In this document: one piece after another, positions 7,758 through 19,698 of the stretch | Layout of the letters: each line of letters begins with the position of its first letter | How positions within the stretch are numbered: position 1 is the first letter of the stretch | Source of the DNA: Gammaproteobacteria bacterium | GTDB lineage: Bacteria > Pseudomonadota > Gammaproteobacteria > Thiohalobacterales > Thiohalobacteraceae | NCBI GenBank assembly: GCA_003695825.1 | Contig: RFHK01000153.1 | Span: 1 to 34,751 of the forward strand | Length of the DNA: 34,751 nt | Direction: 5' to 3' | Made by a program: the position numbers and the translations under genes | The notes under the pieces: model-generated | The model's input: the letters and a program-made list of their open reading frames with translations, nothing else | Database searches by the model: none | Told to the model about the DNA's origin: nothing

Positions 7758-8269
7758 ATCGGACCAGGGTGCTGCGTGGCGGATGGCTGCTGCTGGCGCT
7801 GTGCGTCACGGTCGCCGGGGCGGCCCCCCGCCGTCCGGAATTCGCCCTGCGCGACCTGCAGGGCAAGGTCCATCGTCTCTCCGACTACCGGGGCAAGTGG
7901 GTGATCGTCAACTACTGGGCGACTTCCTGTCCCCCCTGCCGGCGGGAGATCCCGGAACTGAGCCGCTTCCACGACGCGCACAAGGACCGGGATGCGGTGG
8001 TCCTGGGACTCGACCACGAGGAGATGCCGGACCTCTGGCTAAAGGAATTCGTCCGCCAGATGAAGCCTTCCTACCCGATCCTCAAGGCCGGGAGCGCCAC
8101 CCTGACCCCCTTCGGCCCGGTCCGGGTCCTGCCGACGACGTTCATCGTGCGGCCGGACGGCACGCTGCTCGGTCGACACCAGGGGATGGTCACGGCCGAG
8201 GCGCTGGAGCGCTTCCTCGCCGCCCAGGAGAAGGCGGCGGCGAAGGCCAAGACGAAGAAAGACCCTTGA
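7754..8269 (+). CDS. TlpA/ResA-like periplasmic thioredoxin
   Basis: The product is 171 aa with a signal peptide or anchor at 1-24, then a thioredoxin fold of the TlpA/AhpC-TSA type. The active site is Cys59-Pro-Pro-Cys62 within NYWATSCPPCRRE, and the cis-proline loop is VLPTTFIV. The residue before Cys59 is Ser, where this family usually has Trp. ResA- and CcmG-type members keep apocytochrome CXXCH cysteines reduced for haem attachment. Its position as the last gene after two multihaem cytochromes, overlapping the lipoprotein gene by 4 nt (ATGA), fits that role; alternatively it may handle the many non-haem cysteines of those cytochromes. A lysine/alanine-rich tail closes the protein. Confidence 0.85.
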   Translation: MNRTRVLRGGWLLLALCVTVAGAAPRRPEFALRDLQGKVHRLSDYRGKWVIVNYWATSCPPCRREIPELSRFHDAHKDRDAVVLGLDHEEMPDLWLKEFVRQMKPSYPILKAGSATLTPFGPVRVLPTTFIVRPDGTLLGRHQGMVTAEALERFLAAQEKAAAKAKTKKDP

Positions 8270-8294
8270 CCCCGCCTGCTTCCGCCTTGGTGCG

Positions 8295-9038
8295 CTATGC
8301 GGGTGGGGCTGCGGCCGGCCGCAGGCGCCGCACCCAGAGTGCCGTGGCCCCCGCCACCGAGGCGGGCATGGCGACGAAGTTGAGGAGGGGCACGAGCGTG
8401 AGCAGCAGGCAGCCCAGGCCGAAGCCGATGCCGAGCAGGCGCCTGTTCTTCAGTCGGCGGTTCGGTTCCGGGAACAGCAGGTGGTGGTTGGCCATCGGGT
8501 AGTCGAGGTATTCGAGCGACAGCATCCAGCCGTTGAACAGGGTCCAGAGCGCGGGTGCGCCCAGGTTGATGCCGGGCACGACGAACAGCAGGGCCAAGGG
8601 AAGGGCGCGCAGCAGGTAGTAGAGGATCTTCTTCACCTCGGCGAACAGGGCCGGCCCGAGCTCGCGCAGGATGCGTCCCCAGCTCGCCTGGGGCGGGGGC
8701 TGCCCAGTCAGGTGTTTCTCCACGGCCTCGGCGAGCAGGCCGTTGAAGGGCGCGGCGATGAGGTTGGCGGTGATGGTGAAGGTGTAGAAGATCACCAACC
8801 CGGCGCTGACGGCGAACAGCGGCCAGAGCACGTACTGCAGCCAGTGCAGCCAGTCCGGGAGCTGTCCCATCAGCCGGTCCATGAGTTGCGCGAAGAAGTG
8901 CCAGGCCACGCCGAGGAGCCCCCCGAAGACCAGCAGGTCGATCGCGAGCGGCACGAGGACGAAGCGCCGCAGCACGGGCCTGCGGATCAGCCGCAAGCCC
9001 TCGAGCACGAAGCCGAAGCCGGCGAAGAAGTCTTTCAT
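8295..9038 (-). CDS. cysZ: CysZ-type sulfate transporter (EI24 family)
   Basis: The product is 247 aa, close to the usual CysZ length of about 250. It has four or more hydrophobic segments, the N-terminal GFGFVLEGLRLIRRP, and the family signature ANLIAAPFNGLLAEAVEKHL after the second membrane span. CysZ is an inner-membrane sulfate permease that feeds cysteine synthesis. A strong ribosome site (GGAGGGAGG) precedes the ATG at 9038. The start codon overlaps the stop of the upstream kinase gene (ATGA), so it is translated from the queF-kinase message. The end converges on the thioredoxin gene with 25 nt between them and no clear terminator. Confidence 0.88.
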   Translation of the reverse strand: MKDFFAGFGFVLEGLRLIRRPVLRRFVLVPLAIDLLVFGGLLGVAWHFFAQLMDRLMGQLPDWLHWLQYVLWPLFAVSAGLVIFYTFTITANLIAAPFNGLLAEAVEKHLTGQPPPQASWGRILRELGPALFAEVKKILYYLLRALPLALLFVVPGINLGAPALWTLFNGWMLSLEYLDYPMANHHLLFPEPNRRLKNRRLLGIGFGLGCLLLTLVPLLNFVAMPASVAGATALWVRRLRPAAAPPA

Positions 9039-10339
9039 CGTTGCACCTCCCTCCAGGCGAGCCGGGCCAGCCGCGCTGCGCCGCAGGCCGCCTCCTGTTC
9101 CCGGGCCAGGGTCACGGGCACGCCGAGCCGGCGTTGCCGGATGGCGCGCCAGACGTCGTTGCGGGCACCGCCGCCCAGGCTGACCACCCGCGTGGGGGCG
9201 GGCGCTCCCAGTGCGGCGAGCCGCCGGTAGCCCAGGCGCTCGATGCGTGCCATGCCTTCCAGCAACCCCTGCAGAAAGCGGGCCTCGTCGCGCGGGCGGG
9301 GCGTCAGTCTCGGGGGCAGTTCCGGGTCGGCCACGGGAAAACGCTCGCCCGGGCCGGGCAGGGGATAGTACTCGAGGCAGAGGGGCCGGCGGGGGTCGAT
9401 GCGCCGGCCCAGGCGCTCGATCTCCTCCGGCGAGAAATGCTGCGCCAGGACCCGGCCCCCGCTGTTGGAGGCGCCGCCGGCCAGCCAGAGCCCGTCGGGC
9501 AGGCGATGGCTGTAGACGCCACCGGGGGCGAAGAAGATCGGGCGCGGCGAAGCGACCTTGAGCACCAGGGTGCTGCCCAGCACGGTGACGGCCTCGCCCG
9601 CCGCCTGGACCCCGGTGGCGAGCACGGCCGCGGTGCTGTCGGTGGTGCCGGCGGCCACCCAGGGCGGCCCGGTCATCTTCCAGCGCCGGGCGAGGTCCGG
9701 GGCGAGGCGGCCCAGCGGCGTGCCGGGGGCGTGTACCCGGGGCAGGCCGGTACCGGCCAGGGCCCGCACCCAGTCCGGCCAGGTGCGGCGGACGGGATCG
9801 TAGCCGGTCTTCAGTGCCGTGTGCGCGTCCGTGATGCCGAACCGCCCGCCGAGCAGGCGGCCGATCAGCCAGTCGGCCTGGTGGAGGATGCGCGCGCCGG
9901 GATGGTGGGCGCGCAGCCAGAGCCACTTGGCCAGGCCGGCGGAAGGGCCCAGGGCCGCGGCGGCGGGATCGCGCGGATCCCCGGGAGCCACGGCCAGCAC
10001 CCGCTCCGCCGCGTCCCCGGCGCGGCGGTCGTCGTACATCAGCGCCGGGCCGAGCGGCCGGCCCCGCGCGTCTGTGGCCAACAGGGTGGCGGCCGTGGCG
10101 TCCAGCGCCAGCGCGGCGACCGCTGCGAGCGGCTGCCGCGCGGCCAGGCCGTCGACGGCGGCGAGCAGGGCCGCCCACCAGGCCTGCGGATCCTGCTCGG
10201 AGTGCGTGCCCGAACGCCGCCCCGGCGGCAAGGGCACGGCCGAGAAACCACGGCGGCGCCCGGCCTGGTCGAGCAGGCAGGCGCGCACGCCGGAGGTGCC
10301 GACGTCGATGCCGAGGAACAAGGGGCCGGGGTCGGCCAT
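9035..10339 (-). CDS. FGGY-family sugar kinase, D-ribulokinase-like
   Basis: The product is 434 aa, shorter than classical xylulokinases (about 480-500) and like the compact SePSK/AtXK-1 group, which was shown to phosphorylate D-ribulose. The N-terminal phosphate loop GIDVGTSG (10-17) contains Asp12. The central GTTDSTAAVLATG carries the probable catalytic base Asp234. GSTLVLKV, GGVYSHR and GGASNSGG follow as in that group, and VSLGGGARND is the C-terminal nucleotide site. The expected reaction is D-ribulose + ATP to D-ribulose 5-phosphate; the substrate is inferred from family resemblance. It starts 5 nt after the queF stop and overlaps cysZ by 4 nt. No sugar transporter or dehydrogenase is nearby, so carbon catabolism is not evident; metabolite salvage is possible. 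Confidence 0.85.
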   Translation of the reverse strand: MADPGPLFLGIDVGTSGVRACLLDQAGRRRGFSAVPLPPGRRSGTHSEQDPQAWWAALLAAVDGLAARQPLAAVAALALDATAATLLATDARGRPLGPALMYDDRRAGDAAERVLAVAPGDPRDPAAAALGPSAGLAKWLWLRAHHPGARILHQADWLIGRLLGGRFGITDAHTALKTGYDPVRRTWPDWVRALAGTGLPRVHAPGTPLGRLAPDLARRWKMTGPPWVAAGTTDSTAAVLATGVQAAGEAVTVLGSTLVLKVASPRPIFFAPGGVYSHRLPDGLWLAGGASNSGGRVLAQHFSPEEIERLGRRIDPRRPLCLEYYPLPGPGERFPVADPELPPRLTPRPRDEARFLQGLLEGMARIERLGYRRLAALGAPAPTRVVSLGGGARNDVWRAIRQRRLGVPVTLAREQEAACGAARLARLAWREVQR

Positions 10340-10344
10340 TGGGA

Positions 10345-10734
10345 TCAGGGCAGGGTCACGGGTGGCGGGGGGTGCCAGCCGGGCTGGCGGTGTTCCGCGA
10401 CGACGGTGGTATAGATGCCGCCGCGCACGTTGAATTCCGCGGTCAAGCGCATGAAGCGGGGCTGGGTCGCGGCGACCAGGTCGTCGAGGATGCGGTTGGT
10501 GACCGCCTCGTGGAAGGCCCCTTCCTCGCGGAAGGACCAGACGTAGAGCTTGAGCGACTTGAGCTCCACGCACAGGCGGTCGGGGACGTACTCGATGTGC
10601 AGGGTGGCGAAGTCGGGCTGCCCGGTCTTGGGGCACAGGCAGGTGAACTCCGGCACCCGGATGCGGATCGTGTAGTCACGCCCCGGCTCGGGGTTCTCGA
10701 AGGTCTCCAATTCCTTGCTGGGCTGGGTCGGCAT
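10345..10734 (-). CDS. queF: NADPH-dependent 7-cyano-7-deazaguanine reductase QueF
   Basis: The product is 129 aa, the short single-domain (T-fold) form. QueF reduces the nitrile preQ0 to preQ1 in queuosine tRNA synthesis. The catalytic Cys34 lies in [11 protein letters not shown] with Asp41 seven residues on. The QueF signature [12 protein letters not shown] (57-68) separates it from GTP cyclohydrolase I relatives. It is followed by [16 protein letters not shown]. The N-terminus [15 protein letters not shown] is the normal start for the family, which fixes ATG 10734 even though no ribosome site precedes it. It is the first gene of a queF-kinase-cysZ operon and diverges from smc. Confidence 0.95.
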   Translation of the reverse strand: MPTQPSKELETFENPEPGRDYTIRIRVPEFTCLCPKTGQPDFATLHIEYVPDRLCVELKSLKLYVWSFREEGAFHEAVTNRILDDLVAATQPRFMRLTAEFNVRGGIYTTVVAEHRQPGWHPPPPVTLP

Positions 10735-10741
10735 GGCGCGG

Positions 10742-10771
10742 ACGATACCCGATGCGCGGCACGGGTGACAA
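10742..10771 (-). promoter_or_regulatory. Putative sigma-70 promoter of queF
   Basis: Read on the minus strand: TTGTCA (10771-10766), 18 nt, TATCGT (10747-10742). The -10 box ends 7 nt before the queF ATG, so the predicted first transcribed base is at or next to the start codon. This agrees with the absence of a ribosome site. Confidence 0.45.
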
Positions 10772-10796
10772 GCGCCGCGCGGGTTCCGGGGGACGT

Positions 10797-10824
10797 TTGA
10801 CTTGCCCGGGGAAACTCGTATCCT
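10797..10824 (+). promoter_or_regulatory. Putative sigma-70 promoter of the smc operon
   Basis: TTGACT (10797-10802), a 16-nt spacer and TATCCT (10819-10824). The -10 box ends 7 nt before the smc ATG at 10832, and no purine-rich ribosome site lies between them. A leaderless or nearly leaderless transcript is predicted, mirroring the queF side of the same intergenic region. Confidence 0.5.
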
Positions 10825-10831
10825 GCGCTCC

Positions 10832-13800
10832 ATGCGCCTGACCAAGCTCAAGCTCGCCGGCTTCAAGTCCTTCGTCGATCCGACGACGATCTCCTTCCCG
10901 AGCAACCTGGTCGCCATCGTCGGCCCCAACGGCTGCGGCAAGTCCAACATCATCGACGCCGTGCGCTGGGTGATGGGCGAGTCCTCCGCCAAGCACTTGC
11001 GCGGAGACTCCATGGCCGACGTCATCTTCAATGGCTCCAACACGCGCAAGCCGGTGGGGCGTGCCAGCGTGGAGCTGTTGTTCGACAACACCGAGGGCAA
11101 GCTCGGCGGGCAGTATGCCCGTTTCAGTGAAATCTCGGTGCGCCGCGAGGTCGTGCGCGACGGCACCTCGCACTACTATCTCAACGGGCGGCGCTGCCGG
11201 CGGCGTGACATCATGGACGTCTTCCTGGGAACCGGTCTCGGTCCCCGCAGCTATTCCATCATCGAGCAGGGCACCATCTCGCGCCTCATCGAGGCCCGGC
11301 CCGAGGAGCTGCGTGTCTTTCTCGAGGAGGCCGCGGGCATCTCCAAGTACAAGGAGCGGCGCCGGGAGACCGAGCACCGCATGCGCCACACCCTGGAGAA
11401 CCTGGCACGCCTCGAGGACCTGCGCCAGGAACTCGCCAAGCAGCTCGAGAAGCTCAAGCGCCAGGCCCGCACGGCCGAGCGCTATCGGGAACTCAAGGCC
11501 GAGGAGCGCCGGGTGCGCGGGGAGCTGATCCTGCTGCGCCACCGTGCCCTCGCCGAAGCGTTGGATGCCTCCCGGGAACGCATCCATACCACGGAACTCG
11601 CCGTGGAGGAGACGCGCACCCGGTTGCGTGCCATCGAGCGTGAACTCGAGACGCTGCGCGTGCGACAGGCCGAGGCCGGCGAGGCCCATGGCGAGGTCCA
11701 GGCGCGTTACTACGAGGCCGGCGCGGAGATCGCCCGGCTCGAACAGTCACTCGCCCATGCCCGCCAGAACCGCGAACGCCAGGAGCGCGAGCGGCGCGAG
11801 GCCGAGCGGGCGCTGAGCGATGCCGAGGCCCATCTCCGGACCGATCGCGAGCGGATCGCCGGCCTCGAGGCGGAACTCGAGCGCCTGCAGCCCGAACTCG
11901 AGCGCGCGCGCCGGCGGGCAGAGGCCTCCGGTTCCGACCTGCGGGCGCGCGAACAGGCCCTGCGGGAGTGGCAGGCCGACTGGGAGGCCTTCCATCGCGA
12001 ACGTTCCACCTGCCGGCAGAATGCCGAGGTGGAACGTACCCGGCTCGACCAGCTCGCGCGCCAGCAGGAGCGGATCCGGGCCCGCCTGGCGCGCATCGAC
12101 GACGAGGCCCGTCACCTGGATCCCGCCCCCCTGGCGCAGGAGCGTGCGGCGCTCGCCGAGGAGATCGCCCGGGTGGAGGGCCAGCTCGCCGACCGGGAGG
12201 GAGAGCGCGCGCGGCTGCAGGCCGCCATCGAGGCGGAACGGGTCCGCCAGCGCGAACTGGCCCATTCGATCGACACCGAGGCCCGGGCCCTGCAGGCCGA
12301 CCGCGGTCGGCTGGCCTCGCTCGAGACGCTCCAGCAGGCCGCGCTCGGCAAGGACGACGCCCGTCTGCAGGCCTGGCTGCGTGACCAGGGCCTGGAAGCG
12401 GCCCCACGTCTGGTCGAGCGGCTGGAAGTGGAACCCGGCTGGGAGCGGGCCGTGGAGACCGTGCTCGGCCACGCCCTGGAGGCCGTGTGCGTGGAGGAAC
12501 TCGATGCGCTGGTCCCGCGGGCGTCCGACTGCCAGGGCGAGGTGCTCTCGCTCTGGCAGGGACGCGCGGCGGTGGAGTCCCCGGCCCCCGACAGCCTCGC
12601 GGCGAAGGTGCGCGCGCCCTGGCCGCTCAGCTCGCTCCTGGCCGGGGTGCGCACGGCGGACACCCTGGAGGAGGCGCTTGCACGGCGTCCGGCCCTCGAG
12701 CCGGGCGAGTCCCTCGTGCTCCCCGACGGGCTCTGGCTGGGACCGGACTGGCTGCGACAGGTGCGTCCCGGCGAAGGTCGTGGCGGGCTGCTGGAACGCG
12801 AACAGGCCATCCGCACCCTCTCGGCGACGCTCGAGCAGCGCGAACGCCGGCTCGCCGGGCTGCGGGAAGAGGCCGAGGCCGTCCGCGCCCGCCTGGCGGA
12901 GTGCGAGCGACGGCGGGACGCCGTGCAGGGCGAACTCCATGCCCTGCACCGGCGCCACCACGAGCTGCGGGGGCGCCAGACCGCCCTGAACGACCGGCTC
13001 GAACAGTTGACCCGGCGCCGCGAGGCGCTGGAGGCGGAACGGGTCGAGCTCGGCGCCCAGCAGGAGGAGCTCGAGGCCGAGGCGGCAGCGGCCCGCACGC
13101 GACTGCACGAGGCGCTCGAGGCACTCGAACGCCTCGCGGAAGAACAAACGGTCCGGGAGCAGACACGCGAACGCCTCGAGGGGGCCCTGGAAGCCGTGCG
13201 CAGCCAGGCGCGCCAGGACCAGGAGGCACTCCACCGGCTCACCGTCAAGGTGGAATCCACCCGCACGGCCTTGGCCGAGACGCGCCAGTCCCTGGAGCGC
13301 ATGACCGGCCAGATGGCCCACTTGCGCCAGCGCAGCGAACAGTTGCAGCTCGCCCTCGAGGAAGGGGTACACCCGCTGCGGGAACTGGAGTCGGCCCATG
13401 CCGAGGCCCTCGAGCGGCGTGCCGCGGCGGAGGAGGCGTTGCGCCGGGCACGGGGGCGGGTGCAGGAGATCGAGCATGCCCTGCGCCAGGCCGAGGAGGC
13501 GCGGATGCGCACCGAGGCCCGGCTGGGCGAGCTGCAGGAGCGGCTGCACGCGGCGCACCTCGCTCGGCGCGAGCTGGAGGTGCGCGACCAGGCCCTGCTC
13601 GAGCAGCTACCGGAGACCGGCCACACCCTCGAGGCCCTGGCCGAGGGGCTCCCGGAAGGGGCCGACATTCCCGCCTGGTCGGAACGCCTGGCCGAGATCG
13701 AGGCGCGACTGCAGCGACTGGGCAGTGTCAACCTCACCGCCATCGAGGAGTACGAGAAGGAGCGCCGGCGCAAGGAATACCTCGATGCGCAGCATGCCGA

Positions 13801-14332
13801 CCTCAGCGAGGCGCTGGAGACCCTGCAGAGCGCCATCCGCAAGATCGACCGCGAGACGCGCACCCGTTTCCGGGAGACCTTCGATCGCGTCAATGCCGGT
13901 CTCCAGCGCATGTTTCCGCGCCTCTTCGGCGGCGGCCAGGCCTACCTGGAGATGACCGGGGAGGACCTGCTCGACACGGGCGTGGTGGTCATGGCCCGCC
14001 CGCCGGGCAAGCGCAACAGCAGCATCCACCTGCTCTCGGGCGGGGAGAAGGCGCTCACCGCCGTGGCCCTGGTATTCTCGATCTTCGAACTCAATCCCTC
14101 GCCCTTCTGCATGCTCGACGAGGTGGATGCCCCCCTGGACGATGCCAACGTGGGACGCTTCTGCGACCTGGTGCGTGAGATGTCCGAACGCGTGCAGTTC
14201 ATCTTCATCACCCACAACAAGATCACCATGGAGATGGCCCATCAGCTGACCGGCGTCACCATGCACGAGCCGGGCGTCTCACGGCTGGTGGCCGTGGACA
14301 TCGACGAGGCCGCCCGCATGGCGGCGGTCTGA
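10832..14332 (+). CDS. smc: Chromosome segregation ATPase SMC
   Basis: The product is 1166 aa, the normal bacterial SMC length. The ATPase head is split between the ends: the Walker A motif GPNGCGKS (31-38) at the N-terminus, with the signature LSGGE (1068-1072) and Walker [12 protein letters not shown] (Asp1096, Glu1097) at the C-terminus. Between them lie two long heptad-rich coiled coils and a hinge at roughly 505-655. SMC dimers with ScpA and ScpB organise and separate sister chromosomes; the partners are not in this window. The start [18 protein letters not shown] matches the family. An upstream in-frame TTG at 10802 would add ten atypical residues and overlap the -35 box. It is the first gene of the smc-zipA-ligA operon. 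Confidence 0.97.
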   Translation: MRLTKLKLAGFKSFVDPTTISFPSNLVAIVGPNGCGKSNIIDAVRWVMGESSAKHLRGDSMADVIFNGSNTRKPVGRASVELLFDNTEGKLGGQYARFSEISVRREVVRDGTSHYYLNGRRCRRRDIMDVFLGTGLGPRSYSIIEQGTISRLIEARPEELRVFLEEAAGISKYKERRRETEHRMRHTLENLARLEDLRQELAKQLEKLKRQARTAERYRELKAEERRVRGELILLRHRALAEALDASRERIHTTELAVEETRTRLRAIERELETLRVRQAEAGEAHGEVQARYYEAGAEIARLEQSLAHARQNRERQERERREAERALSDAEAHLRTDRERIAGLEAELERLQPELERARRRAEASGSDLRAREQALREWQADWEAFHRERSTCRQNAEVERTRLDQLARQQERIRARLARIDDEARHLDPAPLAQERAALAEEIARVEGQLADREGERARLQAAIEAERVRQRELAHSIDTEARALQADRGRLASLETLQQAALGKDDARLQAWLRDQGLEAAPRLVERLEVEPGWERAVETVLGHALEAVCVEELDALVPRASDCQGEVLSLWQGRAAVESPAPDSLAAKVRAPWPLSSLLAGVRTADTLEEALARRPALEPGESLVLPDGLWLGPDWLRQVRPGEGRGGLLEREQAIRTLSATLEQRERRLAGLREEAEAVRARLAECERRRDAVQGELHALHRRHHELRGRQTALNDRLEQLTRRREALEAERVELGAQQEELEAEAAAARTRLHEALEALERLAEEQTVREQTRERLEGALEAVRSQARQDQEALHRLTVKVESTRTALAETRQSLERMTGQMAHLRQRSEQLQLALEEGVHPLRELESAHAEALERRAAAEEALRRARGRVQEIEHALRQAEEARMRTEARLGELQERLHAAHLARRELEVRDQALLEQLPETGHTLEALAEGLPEGADIPAWSERLAEIEARLQRLGSVNLTAIEEYEKERRRKEYLDAQHADLSEALETLQSAIRKIDRETRTRFRETFDRVNAGLQRMFPRLFGGGQAYLEMTGEDLLDTGVVVMARPPGKRNSSIHLLSGGEKALTAVALVFSIFELNPSPFCMLDEVDAPLDDANVGRFCDLVREMSERVQFIFITHNKITMEMAHQLTGVTMHEPGVSRLVAVDIDEAARMAAV

Positions 14333-14365
14333 AGAGGCAGCGCTGCATTCGGCTGGCCGGAGTAG

Positions 14366-17122
<2,757 letters not shown>

Positions 17123-17126
17123 GGCC

Positions 17127-19370
17127 ATGCAGGAGCACGAGGTCGAAAGGCACGAGGAGGCAGCCGCGGCGGGTACGGTACCGCCTGCGGCCGCCTGGCC
17201 GAGCGCCTGGCGCGAGGCCCTGGAAGACGTCCGGAGGACGGCCCGGCTGCGCCTCGAGCCGCGCATCCAGCAGTTGTTCGAACAGGCCGAGCTCGGGTTG
17301 ATCGACCTGGCGGCCCGCACCGAGGACGAGGCCGCCCAGGAGCGCATCTTCACGGGCATGGCCGCCCTGCTGGGACGCCGGGATGCCTGGCTTCGCCTTT
17401 GCCTCGAGGGCATCGACCAGGGATTCGATGCCTTCGCTGCAGCCGCCGGGGACGGCGCAGTGCAGGGGACGGCCCTGGCGAACGGCATGGCAGCCCATGG
17501 CGTACCGGCGCGTAACCTCGTCACGCGCACCGTCGAGCGCTACCGTGCCTCCCTGCACGGCATACGCACCCGGTTGGCCGTGATGCACGGTGGGCGCCCG
17601 ATCCGGGACGAGGAGATCCCGGCCGGCCCCGTGCAACTCGTGGGCCTCTGGCAACGCCTGCTCGCCGAACTCCCGCTCACGCGTCGCCTGAGCATGGTGC
17701 TCTACGTCCTCTACGACCGCCATGTCCTGCGCACGTTGACCGGTTTCTACGACGAGTACGAGCGGCGCCTCGCCCAGGCCGGGCTGTTGCCGCACCTGCG
17801 CCCGGGCGGAGCGGCCGGCGGGGAAGGGGCTCCGCAGGCCGCCGTGCCGCCCAGCCTCGACCGGCTGCAGGCCCCGGAGCTGGCGCCCTCGGAACGCCAC
17901 GCACTGCTCTCGACCCTGCTGGCCCGCTCGGAGGCTCCCGAACTGCCGGTCGCGGTCGCCGCCCCGCCCGCCGTCGCCGGGGCCCCGGCGCCCGCGGCAT
18001 CCGAGGTCCTGTCTCCCACCGGTGACGAACTCTTCGCAGGGGAGGCCGAGGAGGGCCTGCAGGGGGTCGTCGACCGGGTGCGCCGGGAAGGCCCGGCCAC
18101 GGCCGCCGGGACCGGGGAGGCGCCGCAGGCGATCCTGGCGGCCGAACGCGGGGCCCTGTGCGCGGCCCTGGTCGACGCCGGCCGTCCCCTGGCAGGGGTC
18201 GACGCCGCGCTCCTCGGGTTGGCCGACCGGCTGTTCGATTGCCTGTGCGAGGACGCGACCCTCGATCCCGAGGCGCGCGGGATCCTCGCCCGGCTCTACC
18301 TGCCCTATCTCCAGGCGATACTGGACGAGGTCTCCCTGCTGGCCCGGGAGGAACACCCGGCCCATCGGCTGCTCAACCTGCTCGTCGCCGCCGCGCGGCG
18401 CTGGGGCGCACGCCAGGCGCAGGAAGGGAACCTCGCACCCCTCCTGAACGAGGCCGTGCAGCGTCTGCGCTCGGAGGAGAGGCTCCTGCCGACCGTCTTC
18501 GAGGAGGTGTTCGAAGGCATCGCCTCCCGGGTCCGGGAACTGGAGTACCGCAGCGCCGCCGTCGCCCAGCGCACCCTCGAGGCCCTCGAGGGACAGCGCC
18601 GCCTGGAAATCGCCCGGCATACCGCCCGGGCACACCTCGCGCGCCTGCTCGAGGGCAGCCGTCCTCCATCCGGGTCCGAGTATTTCTTCACCCGCATCTG
18701 GGCCGATGCCTTCACCCTCATCCTGCTGCGCGAGGCCGAGGGCGAGCGAAGCAACCCCTGGCAGCAGGCCACCCGGGTCCTGAAAGGGATCCTCTGGACC
18801 CTGGAGCCCCGGGAGGCGGACGAGGCCGCACACGAGGACCGCGAAGCCGTCAACACGCTCATCGCGGCGGGCCTGCGTGACTTGTCCCGGTACGGGCTGC
18901 GTGACTTCGAGGGGTGGTTCGACCGGATCCGGGCCTGGCAGGAGGCACTGGCACAGGAACCCGGGGTACCCCGCGTGGCCTCCCAGGACCTGGTCGCCCT
19001 GCTCGAGGAAGACGAGGCGGAGTCGCAACCCCGGGAGGACGCGGAGGCCTGCCTGCCCGGGGAGGCGGGGGCACGCATCGGTGTCCTGCAGCCCGGTGCG
19101 CTGGTGGAGATCACGCGGGAGGAGGGGACGCGGCGGCGCTGCCTGTTGCACGTCGACCCGGCGGGAGGCGGCTACCAGTTCGCCGACGTGCTGGGGACAA
19201 GGGCCGAGGCCTTCCGTCCGGCGGCGCTGGCCGCCGCCCTCGAAGCGGGCCGGGTGCGCATCCTCAGCCGCGACGGTCGTCTGCCCGCCTTCCTGGACCA
19301 TGCGCTCGTGCGGCTGCACGGGGAAGGGGCGGGGAAGGAAGTGCTACAGGAGGGGGAAGATGCGGGATAA
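17127..19370 (+). CDS. DUF1631 family protein
   Basis: The product is 747 aa, largely helical, with no signal peptide, so it is probably cytoplasmic. An N-terminal helical region (about 20-230) is followed by a proline/alanine-rich stretch (about 230-320), a second helical domain (about 330-640), and a C-terminal beta-rich segment (RRCLLHVDPAGGGYQFADVLG) typical of DUF1631 proteins. The biochemical function is unknown, and some databases mislabel the family as thymidine phosphorylase. It follows ligA by 4 nt and overlaps the PilZ gene by 11 nt. The tight coupling to a c-di-GMP-binding domain protein suggests the two act together in c-di-GMP-controlled behaviour (inference). Confidence 0.78.
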   Translation: MQEHEVERHEEAAAAGTVPPAAAWPSAWREALEDVRRTARLRLEPRIQQLFEQAELGLIDLAARTEDEAAQERIFTGMAALLGRRDAWLRLCLEGIDQGFDAFAAAAGDGAVQGTALANGMAAHGVPARNLVTRTVERYRASLHGIRTRLAVMHGGRPIRDEEIPAGPVQLVGLWQRLLAELPLTRRLSMVLYVLYDRHVLRTLTGFYDEYERRLAQAGLLPHLRPGGAAGGEGAPQAAVPPSLDRLQAPELAPSERHALLSTLLARSEAPELPVAVAAPPAVAGAPAPAASEVLSPTGDELFAGEAEEGLQGVVDRVRREGPATAAGTGEAPQAILAAERGALCAALVDAGRPLAGVDAALLGLADRLFDCLCEDATLDPEARGILARLYLPYLQAILDEVSLLAREEHPAHRLLNLLVAAARRWGARQAQEGNLAPLLNEAVQRLRSEERLLPTVFEEVFEGIASRVRELEYRSAAVAQRTLEALEGQRRLEIARHTARAHLARLLEGSRPPSGSEYFFTRIWADAFTLILLREAEGERSNPWQQATRVLKGILWTLEPREADEAAHEDREAVNTLIAAGLRDLSRYGLRDFEGWFDRIRAWQEALAQEPGVPRVASQDLVALLEEDEAESQPREDAEACLPGEAGARIGVLQPGALVEITREEGTRRRCLLHVDPAGGGYQFADVLGTRAEAFRPAALAAALEAGRVRILSRDGRLPAFLDHALVRLHGEGAGKEVLQEGEDAG

Positions 19371-19698
19371 GCGTGCGAGCGAACGCCGTCCGGTACCCGA
19401 GAACGTCCCCGTGGTGGAGGAGACCACGGGCCGCCGTCTCGGGACCCTAGTCAACCTCTCGCGCCAGGGCGTGCTGCTGCTGGCCGAACGCCGGGTCGCC
19501 CCGGGGACCATCCTGCAGGTGGAGCTGATGCTGCCGGAGCCGCCGGTGGCCCTGCACCTGGGGCTCGAATCCCTCTGGTCCCTGCCTTCCGACCTGCCGG
19601 GCTATCACTGGATGGGGTGCCAGATCCTCTCGCTCTCGGACGCGGACCTGCACTGCCTCGAGGACTACCTGGAGCGCCTGCCCGCGGACGTCCCCTGA
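19360..19698 (+). CDS. Single-domain PilZ protein, likely c-di-GMP receptor
   Basis: The product is 112 aa. It has both parts of the PilZ c-di-GMP site: an N-terminal RxxxR (Arg5-Arg9 in RASERR) and NLSRQG (Asn32, Ser34, Gly37) matching D/NxSxxG. Beta-barrel strands and a C-terminal helix follow. It would sense c-di-GMP and act on a partner protein; the partner is most simply the DUF1631 protein, whose gene it overlaps by 11 nt. Its last 34 nt overlap the 3' end of glcF on the other strand. Confidence 0.85.
   Translation: MRDKRASERRPVPENVPVVEETTGRRLGTLVNLSRQGVLLLAERRVAPGTILQVELMLPEPPVALHLGLESLWSLPSDLPGYHWMGCQILSLSDADLHCLEDYLERLPADVP

Noticed and set aside
11747-13911. Long open frames antisense to smc, and similar long antisense frames elsewhere (for example 4661-7273 and 25528-28854)
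   Set aside because: They are by-products of high GC content and third-position bias; the translations are low-complexity and match no family, while the sense frames are clearly real genes.
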